Assembly: GCA_015060905.1 (NCBI GenBank)
Contig: SUXQ01000001.1
Coordinates: 283,256-347,255, forward strand
Length of the DNA stretch: 64,000 nt
Direction of reading: 5' to 3'
Origin: Bacteroidales bacterium
GTDB lineage: Bacteria; Bacteroidota; Bacteroidia; Bacteroidales; Bacteroidaceae
Both the position numbers and the translations under genes were made by a program. How positions within the stretch are numbered: the first letter of the stretch is position 1; each line of letters opens with the position of its first letter. The notes below the pieces were generated by a model that saw only the letters and a program-made list of their open reading frames with translations, ran no database searches and was not told where the DNA came from. Below are positions 26,122-35,132 of the stretch, one piece after another.

Positions 26122-26967
26122 ATGAAAAAGCTTTTTGCAATTGTTGCAATGTTGGGATTGTTCGCATTCGGAACAACTCAGTCTATCCTCGCACAGGATG
26201 GCGCTCAGGCTGCTGCAGCCGGCGAGACTACCGAACAGGTTGATTCACTCGCATCAGATTCTACTGCTACCGATTCAACAGCTGTTGCTGCTGAAGAAAC
26301 TGCTCCCGCTCCCGTAGAGGAGGCTGAACCCGAAAGTTTCCACAAAACTTTGAAGACTAAGTTTATCGAGGGTGACGCAGGCTTCATGTCTTTGGTTGCT
26401 ATCGCTATGATCATCGGTCTTGCATTCTGCATCGAGCGTATCATCTACCTCAGCCTTGCACAGGTAAACACAAAGAAATTGATGGAAGAGATTGCTAAAG
26501 CTCTTGAGGCAAAAGACGTTGAGAAGGCAAAAACTATCTGCCGTAATACAGCAGGTCCCGTTGCATCTATCTGCTATCAGGGTCTTATGCGCATTGACGA
26601 GGGTCTTGACGTAGTTGAGCGTTCAGTTGTTTCTTACGGTAGTGTTCAGGCTATGAACCTCGAGAAAGGTTGCTCATGGATTACACTTTTCATCGCAATG
26701 GCTCCCTCACTCGGATTCTTGGGTACTGTGATTGGTATGGTTATGGCGTTCGATGACATTCAGCGTGCTGGTGACATTTCTCCTACAGTTGTTGCCGGTG
26801 GTATGAAAGTGGCTCTTATCACAACTATCTACGGTATTATTGTAGCTCTTATCCTTCAGGTATTCTACAACTACGTTCTTGGTAAAATCGAGGCTATCAC
26901 AGCAGATATGGAGGATTCTTCAATCGTACTCCTTGACCTTCTTACAAAGTACAACCTCAAGAAGTAA
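26122..26967 (+). CDS. exbB: ExbB/TolQ/MotA family proton channel protein
   Basis: This 281-residue inner-membrane protein is the ExbB-like stator that couples proton flow to an energy-transducing partner. It has an N-terminal signal-like segment, an Ala/Thr/Glu-rich periplasmic linker (about 25-72), and three hydrophobic helices near 90, 190 and 240. The conserved FIAMAPSLGFLGTVIGMVMAF and GGMKVALITTIYGIIVALILQVFYN blocks are the ExbB signature. The extended, low-complexity N-terminal linker is common in Bacteroidetes homologues. It starts a run of four genes with a small membrane protein and two ExbD proteins. Confidence 0.9.
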   Translation: MKKLFAIVAMLGLFAFGTTQSILAQDGAQAAAAGETTEQVDSLASDSTATDSTAVAAEETAPAPVEEAEPESFHKTLKTKFIEGDAGFMSLVAIAMIIGLAFCIERIIYLSLAQVNTKKLMEEIAKALEAKDVEKAKTICRNTAGPVASICYQGLMRIDEGLDVVERSVVSYGSVQAMNLEKGCSWITLFIAMAPSLGFLGTVIGMVMAFDDIQRAGDISPTVVAGGMKVALITTIYGIIVALILQVFYNYVLGKIEAITADMEDSSIVLLDLLTKYNLKK

Positions 26968-26992
26968 TTTAGACACTTATCATTAATTTATT

Positions 26993-27478
26993 ATGAAAGC
27001 TTCTTTTATTAACAAAATATCAAGCATCGTCTTTGCCGTATTGATGATAGCGTCGGCAGTCATTTTGGGACTGTTCTTCCTCGTCGGTTACGACAATTAC
27101 ATTACCTTGAACGGAAAATCTGTGGTTGATCCACAGTTTACTAGCCTGCTGATGTATTGGATGTATGCTTTGGTTGCAGCAGGAATTGTGTTTGTGATAC
27201 TCTTTGTTATTGCACAGTTCTTTGCTACATTGAAGAGCAATCCCGGTCGTGCTATGAATAGTGTTATCGGTATTGTTGCTGTTGTAGCTCTCTTTGGCGG
27301 TGCATATGCATTTGCAGATGTTACTCCCATAAGAATGGCCGATAATACATTGTTCGAGGATGAGTTTAATCTTAAACTCAGCGATGTATGTATCTATGTT
27401 CAGTATGTTCTTCTCGCTGTATCAGTATTGCTTACAGTGGTAAGTTTGTTAGGTGCAAAATCTAAAGTAAAAGCGTAA
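26993..27478 (+). CDS. Small membrane protein of the exbB-exbD locus
   Basis: This 161-residue protein has four predicted transmembrane helices: residues about 8-31, 54-76, 88-108 and 135-155. There is a loop with NPGRAMNSVIG after the second helix and a short acidic stretch (FEDEFNLKLSD) before the last. I recognise no named domain. Its constant place between exbB and exbD in Bacteroidales suggests that it is an accessory part of that stator. It is 25 bp after exbB and 7 bp before the first exbD. Confidence 0.7.
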   Translation: MKASFINKISSIVFAVLMIASAVILGLFFLVGYDNYITLNGKSVVDPQFTSLLMYWMYALVAAGIVFVILFVIAQFFATLKSNPGRAMNSVIGIVAVVALFGGAYAFADVTPIRMADNTLFEDEFNLKLSDVCIYVQYVLLAVSVLLTVVSLLGAKSKVKA

Positions 27479-27485
27479 TTAAACA

Positions 27486-28082
27486 ATGGGAAAAAGAAAA
27501 GTACCGGGATTGAACGCCTCTTCAACGGCTGATATCTCATTCATTTTGCTCATCTTCTTCCTGGTAACCACCTCAATGGATACTGACCGCGGTCTGGCCG
27601 TTCGTCTTCCTAACCCTCCCGAGGAGAATCAGCAGGATCCTCCTAAGGTTCGTGAGAGAAATAACATGAACGTTATGGTTAATATGAACAACCAGATATC
27701 AGTTAGAGTCGCTGGTGAATTCAAAACTGATGTTCAGGTGTCAGAGCTTCGTGAACTTGCAAAGACGTTTATTGCAAACCCCGAGGATGATCCTAAACTT
27801 CCTGAGAGAGTGGCTGTCGAGCTTCCCGCACCTTTCGGTGTGCAGATGATTACAAAGAATCACGTAATCTCTTTGCAGACTGACCGTGCTACGAACTACG
27901 ATGTTTACTTCCAGATTGAGAATGAGCTATATGGCGCATACAACGACTTGCGTGACGAATTGGCACGTAAGAGTTTCGGACGCCCCTACCGTGAGTGTAC
28001 CGAGGATGAACAGTTGGCGTGTCGTCAATACTACAAGTGTGTAATTTCTGAGGCTGAGCCAAAGACATATAACAACCATTAA
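27486..28082 (+). CDS. exbD: ExbD/TolR family protein (first of two)
   Basis: This 198-residue protein has a short cytoplasmic N-terminus (GLNASSTADISFILLIFFLVTTSMD), where the Asp of TADISF in the helix matches the proton-carrying Asp of ExbD/TolR. A periplasmic domain follows and is longer than usual: about residues 130-198 include two cysteines (RECTEDEQLACRQYYKC) that could form disulfides. It pairs with ExbB and the second ExbD to energise outer-membrane transport. It is 4 bp before the next exbD. Confidence 0.88.
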   Translation: MGKRKVPGLNASSTADISFILLIFFLVTTSMDTDRGLAVRLPNPPEENQQDPPKVRERNNMNVMVNMNNQISVRVAGEFKTDVQVSELRELAKTFIANPEDDPKLPERVAVELPAPFGVQMITKNHVISLQTDRATNYDVYFQIENELYGAYNDLRDELARKSFGRPYRECTEDEQLACRQYYKCVISEAEPKTYNNH

Positions 28083-28086
28083 GATT

Positions 28087-28548
28087 ATGAGTAAGTTTCA
28101 AAAGAAAGGAAAGGCAGAAATGCCGGAATTGAATACCTCTTCATTGCCTGACTTGATTTTCTCTATCCTCTTCTTCTTCATGATTGTAACATCAATGCGT
28201 GAGGTTGAGTTGAAAGTGGAATTCAAAGTTCCTTCGGGTACTGAATTGGAGAAACTTGAGCGTAAATCTTTGGTGTCGAATATTTATATTGGTAAGCCTA
28301 CGAAAGATTTCCGTGCAAAGTTAGGTACACAGAGTCGTATACAGTTGAACGATAAGTTTGCCGATCCTACTCACATTCGCGAGTTTGTTCAGGCAGAGCG
28401 CGAGAGCCTTGCCGAGCGTGACAAGCCCTTCATGAAGATGTCTTTGAAGATTGACAAAGATACTCAGATGGGTATTATCACTGACGTGAAGATGGAGTTG
28501 CGTAAAGCAATGGCACTTTCAATCGTTTATTCGGCGACACAGCGTTAA
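28087..28548 (+). CDS. exbD: ExbD/TolR family protein (second of two)
   Basis: This 153-residue protein has the same plan as its neighbour: a cytoplasmic N-terminus, one helix with the conserved Asp (LNTSSLPDLIFSILFFFMIVTSM), and a periplasmic domain ending in MGIITDVKMELRKAMALSIVYSA, typical of ExbD. The duplicated exbD is common in Bacteroidetes. No tonB gene follows in the window, so the energy-transducing partner is encoded elsewhere. A strong terminator at 28565-28600 ends the unit. Confidence 0.88.
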   Translation: MSKFQKKGKAEMPELNTSSLPDLIFSILFFFMIVTSMREVELKVEFKVPSGTELEKLERKSLVSNIYIGKPTKDFRAKLGTQSRIQLNDKFADPTHIREFVQAERESLAERDKPFMKMSLKIDKDTQMGIITDVKMELRKAMALSIVYSATQR

Positions 28549-28564
28549 TAGCTGTTGCCCACAT

Positions 28565-28600
28565 AAAAAAGAAACGAGCCCAAAAGGCTCGTTTCTTTTT
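28565..28600. terminator. Bidirectional terminator between exbD and folA
   Basis: Stem GAAACGAGCC with GGCTCGTTTC around CAAAA, flanked by an A-run on the left and a T-run on the right. It can stop both the exbD transcript and the convergent folA transcript. Confidence 0.9.
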
Positions 28601-28619
28601 GTATATTGGCTGTATTCAG

Positions 28620-29111
28620 CTACTTGTTTTTTGCGTATGTGGTAAAGGAAAAGTCAAATGCGTGTTTCTCGTCTTTGCTGTGCTGTTCGCTGCTGATTTC
28701 TCTCCACTCTTCGTTTCTCCACTCGGGGAAAAAAGCGTCGGCGGCCTCGGGGGTGTTGTCTACCTCTGTAAGGTAAAGCTCGTCGGCAAAGGGCATTGCG
28801 TAACTGTAAAGCTGTTCCCCGCCGATTATGTAGACAACCTCTTCGTTTGTGCAGCTTTTCAGTGCTTCCTCGAGCGACGGAAAAACTTCGGCTCCCGGAA
28901 AGGCTATCTTTTTACGCGAAAGGACAATATTTCTTCTGTTGGGCAATGCGCCTTTGGGCAGTGAACGGAAAGTATTGCTGCCCATGATGATTGTATGTCC
29001 GGTGGTCAGTTTCTTGAATCTTTTCAGGTCGTCGGGCAGCCAATAGATAAGTTCGTTGTTGTTTCCGATGGCCCTGTTTTTGGCAACTGCCGCAATCATT
29101 GCTATTTTCAT
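28620..29111 (-). CDS. folA: Dihydrofolate reductase
   Basis: This 163-residue enzyme reduces dihydrofolate to tetrahydrofolate with NADPH. Motifs: MIAAVAKNRAIGNNNELIYWLPDDLKRFK (Met20 loop and substrate-binding Asp), HTIIMGSNTFRSLPKGALPNRRNIVLSR, and EVVYIIGGEQLYSYAMPFADELYLTEV. Length is normal. It follows thyA by 10 bp on the same strand, a frequent arrangement, because thymidylate synthase consumes folate that this enzyme regenerates. Confidence 0.95.
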   Translation of the reverse strand: MKIAMIAAVAKNRAIGNNNELIYWLPDDLKRFKKLTTGHTIIMGSNTFRSLPKGALPNRRNIVLSRKKIAFPGAEVFPSLEEALKSCTNEEVVYIIGGEQLYSYAMPFADELYLTEVDNTPEAADAFFPEWRNEEWREISSEQHSKDEKHAFDFSFTTYAKNK

Positions 29112-29121
29112 GGTAGTTGTA

Positions 29122-29916
29122 TTATACTGAAACTTCTGCTTTAATGTGTGGGTGGGCTGTGTAGTCCTCTAACGAGAAGTCCTCGAACTTGAAACTGAAA
29201 ATATCTTTTACGTCCGGGTTTATTCTCATTTTGGGCAGGGTGTACGGCTCGCGTGTGAGTTGCAGTTTGGCCTGCTCTATGTGATTCAGGTAAAGGTGGG
29301 CGTCGCCGAGGGTATGCACAAAATCTCCGGCTTTCAGTCCTGTTACTTGTGCCATCATTTGCAGCAGCAATGAGTATGAGGCGATGTTGAACGGTACGCC
29401 CAAGAAACAGTCTGCGCTGCGCTGATAAAGTTGCAGGCTCAGTCTGCCGTCGGCTACGTAGAATTGGAACATTGCGTGGCAGGGTGGCAGGTTCATATTT
29501 TCAATGTCTGCGACGTTCCATGCGTTTACAATTATTCGGCGCGAGTCGGGGTTTTTCTTCAGTGTTTCTACAACCTCGCTTATCTGGTCAATGTGCCCGC
29601 CTTTGTAGTCGGGCCATGAGCGCCATTGGTAGCCGTAGATGTGTCCTAAATTCCCATCTTCGTCGGCCCATTCGTTCCAGATGCGTACTCCGTTGTCTTG
29701 TAGATATTTTACGTTTGTGTCTCCGGCGAGGAACCACAGAAGTTCGTGTATGATGGATTTTAAATGTAGTTTTTTTGTTGTAAGGCAGGGGAATCCCTCT
29801 TCGAGGTTGAAACGCATCTGGTGCCCGAACACACTGATGGTTCCTGTTCCTGTTCTATCCTCTTTTTTTGTGCCCTCTGTGAGGATGCGGTCGAGTAGGT
29901 CAAGGTATTGTTTCAT
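29122..29916 (-). CDS. thyA: Thymidylate synthase
   Basis: This 264-residue enzyme methylates dUMP to dTMP with methylene-tetrahydrofolate. The nucleophile Cys lies in [12 protein letters not shown], and [56 protein letters not shown] and [15 protein letters not shown] are the usual ThyA blocks. It heads the thyA-folA unit. A consensus promoter (29943-29973 on the minus strand) leaves a short leader of about 20 bases. Confidence 0.96.
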   Translation of the reverse strand: MKQYLDLLDRILTEGTKKEDRTGTGTISVFGHQMRFNLEEGFPCLTTKKLHLKSIIHELLWFLAGDTNVKYLQDNGVRIWNEWADEDGNLGHIYGYQWRSWPDYKGGHIDQISEVVETLKKNPDSRRIIVNAWNVADIENMNLPPCHAMFQFYVADGRLSLQLYQRSADCFLGVPFNIASYSLLLQMMAQVTGLKAGDFVHTLGDAHLYLNHIEQAKLQLTREPYTLPKMRINPDVKDIFSFKFEDFSLEDYTAHPHIKAEVSV

Positions 29917-29942
29917 TGTTGTTGTATGTTTGCTGTTTACTG

Positions 29943-29973
29943 CAAAGATAACTAACTTTTCACTGTTCGCAAA
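29943..29973 (-). promoter_or_regulatory. Promoter of thyA-folA
   Basis: On the minus strand TTTG (complement of 29970-29973) is 19 bp from TATCTTTG (complement of 29943-29950), a full Bacteroidetes consensus pair. It is back to back with the plus-strand promoter at 30023-30054. Confidence 0.75.
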
Positions 29974-30022
29974 GAAACAAGTGGCTTTTGTGCTAATCTT
30001 AACAGCATCCGCCCTTGTTGTA

Positions 30023-30054
30023 TTTGTTTTTCACTCAGGGAAAGTGTATCTTTG
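30023..30054 (+). promoter_or_regulatory. Promoter of the rRNA methyltransferase unit
   Basis: TTTG at 30023-30026, 20 bp spacer, TATCTTTG at 30047-30054: a full consensus pair. The predicted start of transcription is at or beside the ATG at 30059, so the mRNA would be leaderless. Confidence 0.8.
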
Positions 30055-30058
30055 TAGC

Positions 30059-31432
30059 ATGGCTACAAATAAGATAGAACTTTCAGCAGATTTTGCCGAA
30101 AAGACTAAGGCTCTTTTCGGCGAGGAGCGTTATTCGCAATTCTCTTCGGCTCTCGAGGCGGAGCCGGTGGTTAGCGTGCGTCACAATCCGGCGAAGCGTG
30201 CCTCGGAGCTTTTCGGTGAACCGGTTGCTTGGGCCGAGGATGCTTGCTATCTTGATTCTCGCCCTCTTTTTACAGCCGACCCTCTTTTTCATGCGGGGTG
30301 TTATTATGTGCAGGAGGCCTCTTCGATGTTTCTCGAACAGGTTTTCAGACAATATGTAGATGCGCCTGTGCGTATGCTCGACCTTTGTGCCGCGCCCGGT
30401 GGAAAGTCTACTCATGCTCTGTCGTTGCTGCCCGAAGGCTCTCTTTTTGTTGCCAACGAGCCGATGCCTCTGCGTGCCGGGGTGCTTGCCGAGAATATCA
30501 TAAAGTGGGGTGCGCCCAATGCTGTTGTTACTCGTAACGAGCCTGCGGATTTTGCGCCGTTCAAGGAGTTTTTCGATATAATAGTTGTTGATGCTCCATG
30601 CTCGGGCGAGGGAATGTTCCGCAAGGATGCTCGAGCAGTTTCTATGTGGTCGCCCTCGAATGTAAAAACCTGTGTGGCGCGTCAGCGTGCAATATTGTCG
30701 GATATTTGGGACTCTTTGCGTCCCGGAGGATTGCTTGTTTACAGCACTTGCACCTTTAACCCTCACGAGGATGAGGAAATGGTTGCGTGGGTGCGTGACG
30801 AGCTTGGTGCCGAGGTGTTGCCTGTTGCGGTATCTGACGAATGGGGAATAACCGGCAATCTTGTAACCGATGATTTTCCCGTGTATCGCTTTATTCCGGG
30901 CTTTACTCGTGGCGAGGGCTTTTTTCTTGCGTTGTTGCGCAAGGATGGTGACGGTGAGGTTACTCAACCGCGTCCCGTACGTTCGCGGGCAGCAGCCTTG
31001 CCTAAGGCTTGCAATATAGCTTGCTCTTGGGTGAAAAATTCCCATGAATATAATTTTGTGGTCGAAAATGATACGGTTGTTGCTTATCCTCGACAGCATC
31101 AGGCTGTGATTGCTGCGTTGCAGTCGCGTCTGAAGGTGTTGCACAGCGGGGTTGCGGTTGCTGCCGTAAAGAACAATAAACTGTTGCCTTTGCATCGTTT
31201 GGCAATGAGCGTGGCGCTCGACCGCGAGGCTTTTCCCTCGGTTGAACTTACATGCGAACAGGCTCTTGCTTATCTTCATCGTGAGGCCCTTGCTCTTCCG
31301 TCGGCTCCGATGGGGGTTATTTTGTTTACATATAAAAATGTACCTTTGGGCTTTGCAAAGAATGTGGGTAACAGGGTCAATAACCTCTATCCTGCCGAGT
31401 GGCGCATACGTAAAGACCCAATGGAATTGTGA
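30059..31432 (+). CDS. rRNA m5C methyltransferase, RsmF/NOL1-NOP2-Sun family
   Basis: This 457-residue SAM-dependent enzyme methylates cytosine-5 in ribosomal RNA. Motifs: DLCAAPGGKSTHAL (SAM binding), VVDAPCSGEGMFRKD (motif IV Cys) and YSTCTFNPHEDEEMV (motif VI catalytic Cys). A C-terminal RsmF-like RNA-binding domain (about 300-457) ends with NRVNNLYPAEWRIR. The ATG at 30059 is chosen because it starts the conserved N-terminus and sits right behind a consensus promoter; a longer upstream reading would run through thyA. Similar to YebU/RsmF, but the exact rRNA position is unproven. Confidence 0.88.
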   Translation: MATNKIELSADFAEKTKALFGEERYSQFSSALEAEPVVSVRHNPAKRASELFGEPVAWAEDACYLDSRPLFTADPLFHAGCYYVQEASSMFLEQVFRQYVDAPVRMLDLCAAPGGKSTHALSLLPEGSLFVANEPMPLRAGVLAENIIKWGAPNAVVTRNEPADFAPFKEFFDIIVVDAPCSGEGMFRKDARAVSMWSPSNVKTCVARQRAILSDIWDSLRPGGLLVYSTCTFNPHEDEEMVAWVRDELGAEVLPVAVSDEWGITGNLVTDDFPVYRFIPGFTRGEGFFLALLRKDGDGEVTQPRPVRSRAAALPKACNIACSWVKNSHEYNFVVENDTVVAYPRQHQAVIAALQSRLKVLHSGVAVAAVKNNKLLPLHRLAMSVALDREAFPSVELTCEQALAYLHREALALPSAPMGVILFTYKNVPLGFAKNVGNRVNNLYPAEWRIRKDPMEL

Positions 31433-31456
31433 TAATTATTATCTTATAGAATAAAT

Positions 31457-33451
31457 ATGAAAAGTACTTTTTTGGCACTTCTGTTATTTGTAACTTCGGC
31501 TGTTTACGGACAGATGACCGATCCTGTGCAGGTTTCTGCACAGATTGATTTTGCCGATAGTGAAGCGGTAATAACCTTTAAGGCTTCCATAGAGCCGGGG
31601 TGGCATCTTTATTCGACGAATCTTCCGGCCGGTGGCCCAACGTCGGCGGAAGTTACTGTTGAAACTATTGAGGGGGCTGAACTGCAAGGTTCTCTTGTTC
31701 CCGGCAAGGGTGAAATAGAAAAAGATGACCCTATATTTGGAATGAAAGTAAAATACTACGAGAATGAGGCTACTTTTACGCAGAAAGTTAAATTGCTTGG
31801 CGGGGAGTATCGCATTCAGGGTTATTTGCGTTACGGGGCGTGCAACGACGAGACGTGTCTGCCGCCTACTACATACGAATTTGACATAAAAGGCACTGCC
31901 GATGGTGGCGGGGCTTCTTCTGCTGCGGAGAAAAATTCTGATTCTGCGAAAAATGTTGCTACAGAAAAAGATGTAACAGTCGTGGTTGCGGATGACGAGG
32001 CCGGGCTTGCTTTAAGCCCTTTGTGGAGACCTGTAACCGACGAACTTAATGCTTTTGACAATGTGGGCGCGGGCGATGCGACGCGCTCTTGGTGGCTCAC
32101 TTTCCTTTTGGGCTTCGGCGGTGGATTTTTGGCACTGCTTACTCCTTGTGTGTGGCCTATTATTCCTATGACCGTAAGCTTTTTCTTGAAGCGTGCCGGC
32201 AATCGTGGTAAGGCTTTGCGCGAGGCTATGCTTTACGGAGTTTCTATTGTGGTGATATATTTGGGACTCGGCCTTGCGGTGACTGCAATTTTTGGCGCAA
32301 GCGCGCTTAACGCCCTCTCGACAAATGCTCTGTTTAATCTGCTGTTTTTCTTATTGTTGTTGCTTTTCGGAGCGTCGTTCCTCGGCGGATTCGAACTTAC
32401 ATTGCCATCTTCGTGGACGAATAAAGTGAATAATAAGGCCGGCAGTACCACAGGGTTACTGAGTATATTCCTTATGGCGTTTACTCTGTCGCTGGTCTCT
32501 TTTTCGTGTACGGGCCCCATTATCGGCTTTCTGCTTGTAGAGGTTTCTACCGAGGGGTCGCTGTTTGCTCCTGCTATTGGAATGTTGGGCTTTGCGCTTG
32601 CATTGGCGTTGCCGTTTACTCTTTTTGCGCTTTTCCCATCGATGCTCAAGCAGGTGCCACGCTCGGGTGGCTGGATGAATGTTGTTAAGGTGACGCTTGG
32701 CTTTATAGAACTTGCCTTTGCGCTTAAATTTCTGTCGGTGGCCGACCTTGCATACGGCTGGGGAATACTCGACCGCGAGGTGTTCCTTGCCTTGTGGATT
32801 GTGCTTTTTGCTCTTCTGGGGCTCTATTTGTTGAATGTGATACGTTTCCCGCACGACGATGATAGTGAGCGTAAGACTACTGTTTCGCGTTTCTTCCTTG
32901 CCGTTGCTTCACTCGCATTTTCTATATATATGCTCCCCGGTCTTTGGGGTGCGCCCTGCAAGGCTGTGAGTGCTTTTGCTCCTCCAATGTGGACTCAGGA
33001 TTTTAACCTTGCCGACAACGAGGTTCATGCACAGTTTAATAACTATGATGAAGGAATGGAGTATGCACGCCTTAGCGGAAAACCCGTACTTCTTGACTTT
33101 ACAGGCTACGGCTGCGTAAACTGTCGCAAGATGGAGGCTGCTGTATGGACAGACGAACGTGTGGCCGAAATGTTGCGCAACGACTATGTGCTTATCACTC
33201 TGTTTGTCGATGATAAGACCCCTCTGCAACAGCCTGTAACTGTTGTCGAGAATGGTACGGAACGTAAATTGCGTACAGTCGGGGACAAATGGAGCTATCT
33301 GCAACGCTATAAGTTCGGTGCAAACGCACAGCCATTTTATGTTCCTGTCGATAATGATGGTTCGCCGCTTGCCGGTTCTTATTCCTATAATGAAGATATT
33401 CAAGCATATATAAATTTTTTACAGAATGGTCTTTCGAATTATAAAAAGTAA
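31457..33451 (+). CDS. dsbD: Thiol:disulfide interchange protein DsbD
   Basis: This 664-residue protein moves electrons from cytosolic thioredoxin to the periplasm. It has a signal peptide (1-18), an N-terminal alpha domain with the Cys pair GACNDETC (about 129-135), a low-complexity linker, and a membrane domain with the two buried cysteines in TPCVWPIIP and SFSCTGPIIGF. A C-terminal thioredoxin-like domain carries the active site GCVNC. All three electron-relay cysteine pairs of E. coli DsbD are present. It is 24 bp downstream of the rRNA methyltransferase gene. Confidence 0.93.
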   Translation: MKSTFLALLLFVTSAVYGQMTDPVQVSAQIDFADSEAVITFKASIEPGWHLYSTNLPAGGPTSAEVTVETIEGAELQGSLVPGKGEIEKDDPIFGMKVKYYENEATFTQKVKLLGGEYRIQGYLRYGACNDETCLPPTTYEFDIKGTADGGGASSAAEKNSDSAKNVATEKDVTVVVADDEAGLALSPLWRPVTDELNAFDNVGAGDATRSWWLTFLLGFGGGFLALLTPCVWPIIPMTVSFFLKRAGNRGKALREAMLYGVSIVVIYLGLGLAVTAIFGASALNALSTNALFNLLFFLLLLLFGASFLGGFELTLPSSWTNKVNNKAGSTTGLLSIFLMAFTLSLVSFSCTGPIIGFLLVEVSTEGSLFAPAIGMLGFALALALPFTLFALFPSMLKQVPRSGGWMNVVKVTLGFIELAFALKFLSVADLAYGWGILDREVFLALWIVLFALLGLYLLNVIRFPHDDDSERKTTVSRFFLAVASLAFSIYMLPGLWGAPCKAVSAFAPPMWTQDFNLADNEVHAQFNNYDEGMEYARLSGKPVLLDFTGYGCVNCRKMEAAVWTDERVAEMLRNDYVLITLFVDDKTPLQQPVTVVENGTERKLRTVGDKWSYLQRYKFGANAQPFYVPVDNDGSPLAGSYSYNEDIQAYINFLQNGLSNYKK

Positions 33452-33546
33452 TTCGTTTGGTGCGTTTATGCTTAATTAGGTAATTAAATTCGTTAGTTTG
33501 AATAATTTGTATTAATTTTGTACGTTTAGATACAATCAATGTTACT

Positions 33547-35061
33547 ATGAATGAAACTTCACTGTTAAATAATATATTCAGGCTCAGAGCCAAAAAAATA
33601 GACAAGTTTGCCACAGATGCCGAGGCTATACAACATAAAGTACTGATGAACTTGGTACAAACAGCATCGGACACAGAGTGGGGACATAAACATAATTACA
33701 GTACCATACGCGGCTACGAAGATTTTGCCGCCAATGTTGCTGTGCAGGACTACGAATCCCTTAAGGGATACATCGACCGCATGCGTCACGGCGAGAGTGA
33801 TGTATTGTGGCGCGGTGCGTGCCGTTGGTTCGCAAAGTCCTCGGGAACAACCAACGACAAGAGCAAGTTTATTCCCGTTACTGCCGACGGTCTTAAGACA
33901 GTACATTACTCGGGCGGACGTGACTCCGTCTCTCTTTATCTCAGACTTAATCCCGCAAGTCGCATATTCTCGGGAAAAGCCCTTATTCTCGGCGGCAGCC
34001 ATGCTCCTAATTACAATTTGCCAAATTCGCTTGTCGGTGACCTAAGCGCGATACTTATCGAAAATATTATGCCGCTTGTGAATATGGTGCGTGTGCCCAG
34101 CAAAAAAATAGCCCTTCTCAGCGACTTTGAGGAGAAAATGGACAGAATAGCCCGCACTACATGCAAGAATAATGTTACAAATATTTCGGGTGTACCATCG
34201 TGGATGATGGCCGTACTTAAACATATGCTCGATATTACGGGCAAAAAAAGTGTCGATGAAATATGGCCCAACCTCGAGGTATTCTTTCATGGTGGAGTAG
34301 CATTTACCCCCTACCGCGAGCAGTATCATCAGCTTGTGAAAAATCCCAATATGCACTATATGGAAACTTATAATGCAAGCGAGGGATTCTTCGGCATTCA
34401 GAATGATTTTTCCGACCCCTCGATGCTTCTGATGATAGATTACGGAGTATTCTACGAATTTATACCCTTTGAAGAACTTGATTCTCCGTCGCCCAAAGCC
34501 GTACCCTTGTGGGACGTAGAGGTTGGACGCAACTATGCGATGCTGATAAGCACCAGTTGCGGATTGTGGCGATACATGCTTGGCGATACAGTGCGTTTCA
34601 CAAGCAAAGACCCTTATAAATTTGTAATAACCGGTAGAACCAAACACTTTATAAATGCGTTTGGAGAAGAGCTGATTGTAGACAATGCCGAGCAAGGCCT
34701 TGCAAAAGCCTGTGCCGCCACAGGTGCTCAGGTAGCCGATTATACTGCCGCTCCTGTGTATATGGACGCCGATGCACGTTGCCGTCACCAATGGCTCATA
34801 GAATTTTCTAAGCAGCCCGACTCGATAGAGAAATTTGCCGAGGTTCTTGACAGCTCTCTGCAGCAGATAAATTCTGACTACGAGGCTAAACGTTACAAAG
34901 ATATAACATTGCAGGCTCTTGAAGTAGTTGTTGCTCGTGAAAATCTTTTCAACGATTGGCTCAAGAGCAAAGGCAAGCTGGGTGGGCAGCATAAAGTTCC
35001 CCGTCTGAGCAACAGTCGCGATTATATAAACGAAATGCTTGTCATGAACGAAAAGCAGTAG
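33547..35061 (+). CDS. GH3-type acyl-acid-amido synthetase family protein
   Basis: This 504-residue protein belongs to the GH3 auxin-responsive promoter family, which includes plant enzymes that adenylate a carboxylic acid and join it to an amino acid. ATP-binding motif SSGTTNDKSKFIPVT is near residues 102-116, with YNASEGFFGIQ and LGDTVRFTSKDPYKFVITGR later. Bacterial members are widespread in Bacteroidetes and have no known substrate. A possible -7 box TAATTTTG lies at 33513-33520. It is followed by an Ig-like lipoprotein and a DUF3108 protein on the same strand. Confidence 0.82.
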   Translation: MNETSLLNNIFRLRAKKIDKFATDAEAIQHKVLMNLVQTASDTEWGHKHNYSTIRGYEDFAANVAVQDYESLKGYIDRMRHGESDVLWRGACRWFAKSSGTTNDKSKFIPVTADGLKTVHYSGGRDSVSLYLRLNPASRIFSGKALILGGSHAPNYNLPNSLVGDLSAILIENIMPLVNMVRVPSKKIALLSDFEEKMDRIARTTCKNNVTNISGVPSWMMAVLKHMLDITGKKSVDEIWPNLEVFFHGGVAFTPYREQYHQLVKNPNMHYMETYNASEGFFGIQNDFSDPSMLLMIDYGVFYEFIPFEELDSPSPKAVPLWDVEVGRNYAMLISTSCGLWRYMLGDTVRFTSKDPYKFVITGRTKHFINAFGEELIVDNAEQGLAKACAATGAQVADYTAAPVYMDADARCRHQWLIEFSKQPDSIEKFAEVLDSSLQQINSDYEAKRYKDITLQALEVVVARENLFNDWLKSKGKLGGQHKVPRLSNSRDYINEMLVMNEKQ

Positions 35062-35132
35062 CCGGCTCTTTCATTGCAAGTAAAGTAACTTTATAAAGAA
35101 CAATTATAAACAAATATCCGTCACAAATAGAG

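Noticed and set aside
29639..30058. Long in-frame extension upstream of the rRNA methyltransferase ATG
   Set aside because: The extension runs antisense through thyA and across both promoters. The conserved protein begins at 30059 just behind a consensus promoter.
30083..31279. 398-residue open frame on the minus strand inside the rRNA methyltransferase gene
   Set aside because: It is antisense to a gene with all family motifs, has an arginine/histidine-rich composition typical of a shadow frame, and matches no known family.
34042..34992. 316-residue open frame on the minus strand inside the GH3-type ligase gene
   Set aside because: No family motif, and the plus-strand gene is well supported by its ATP-binding motif.
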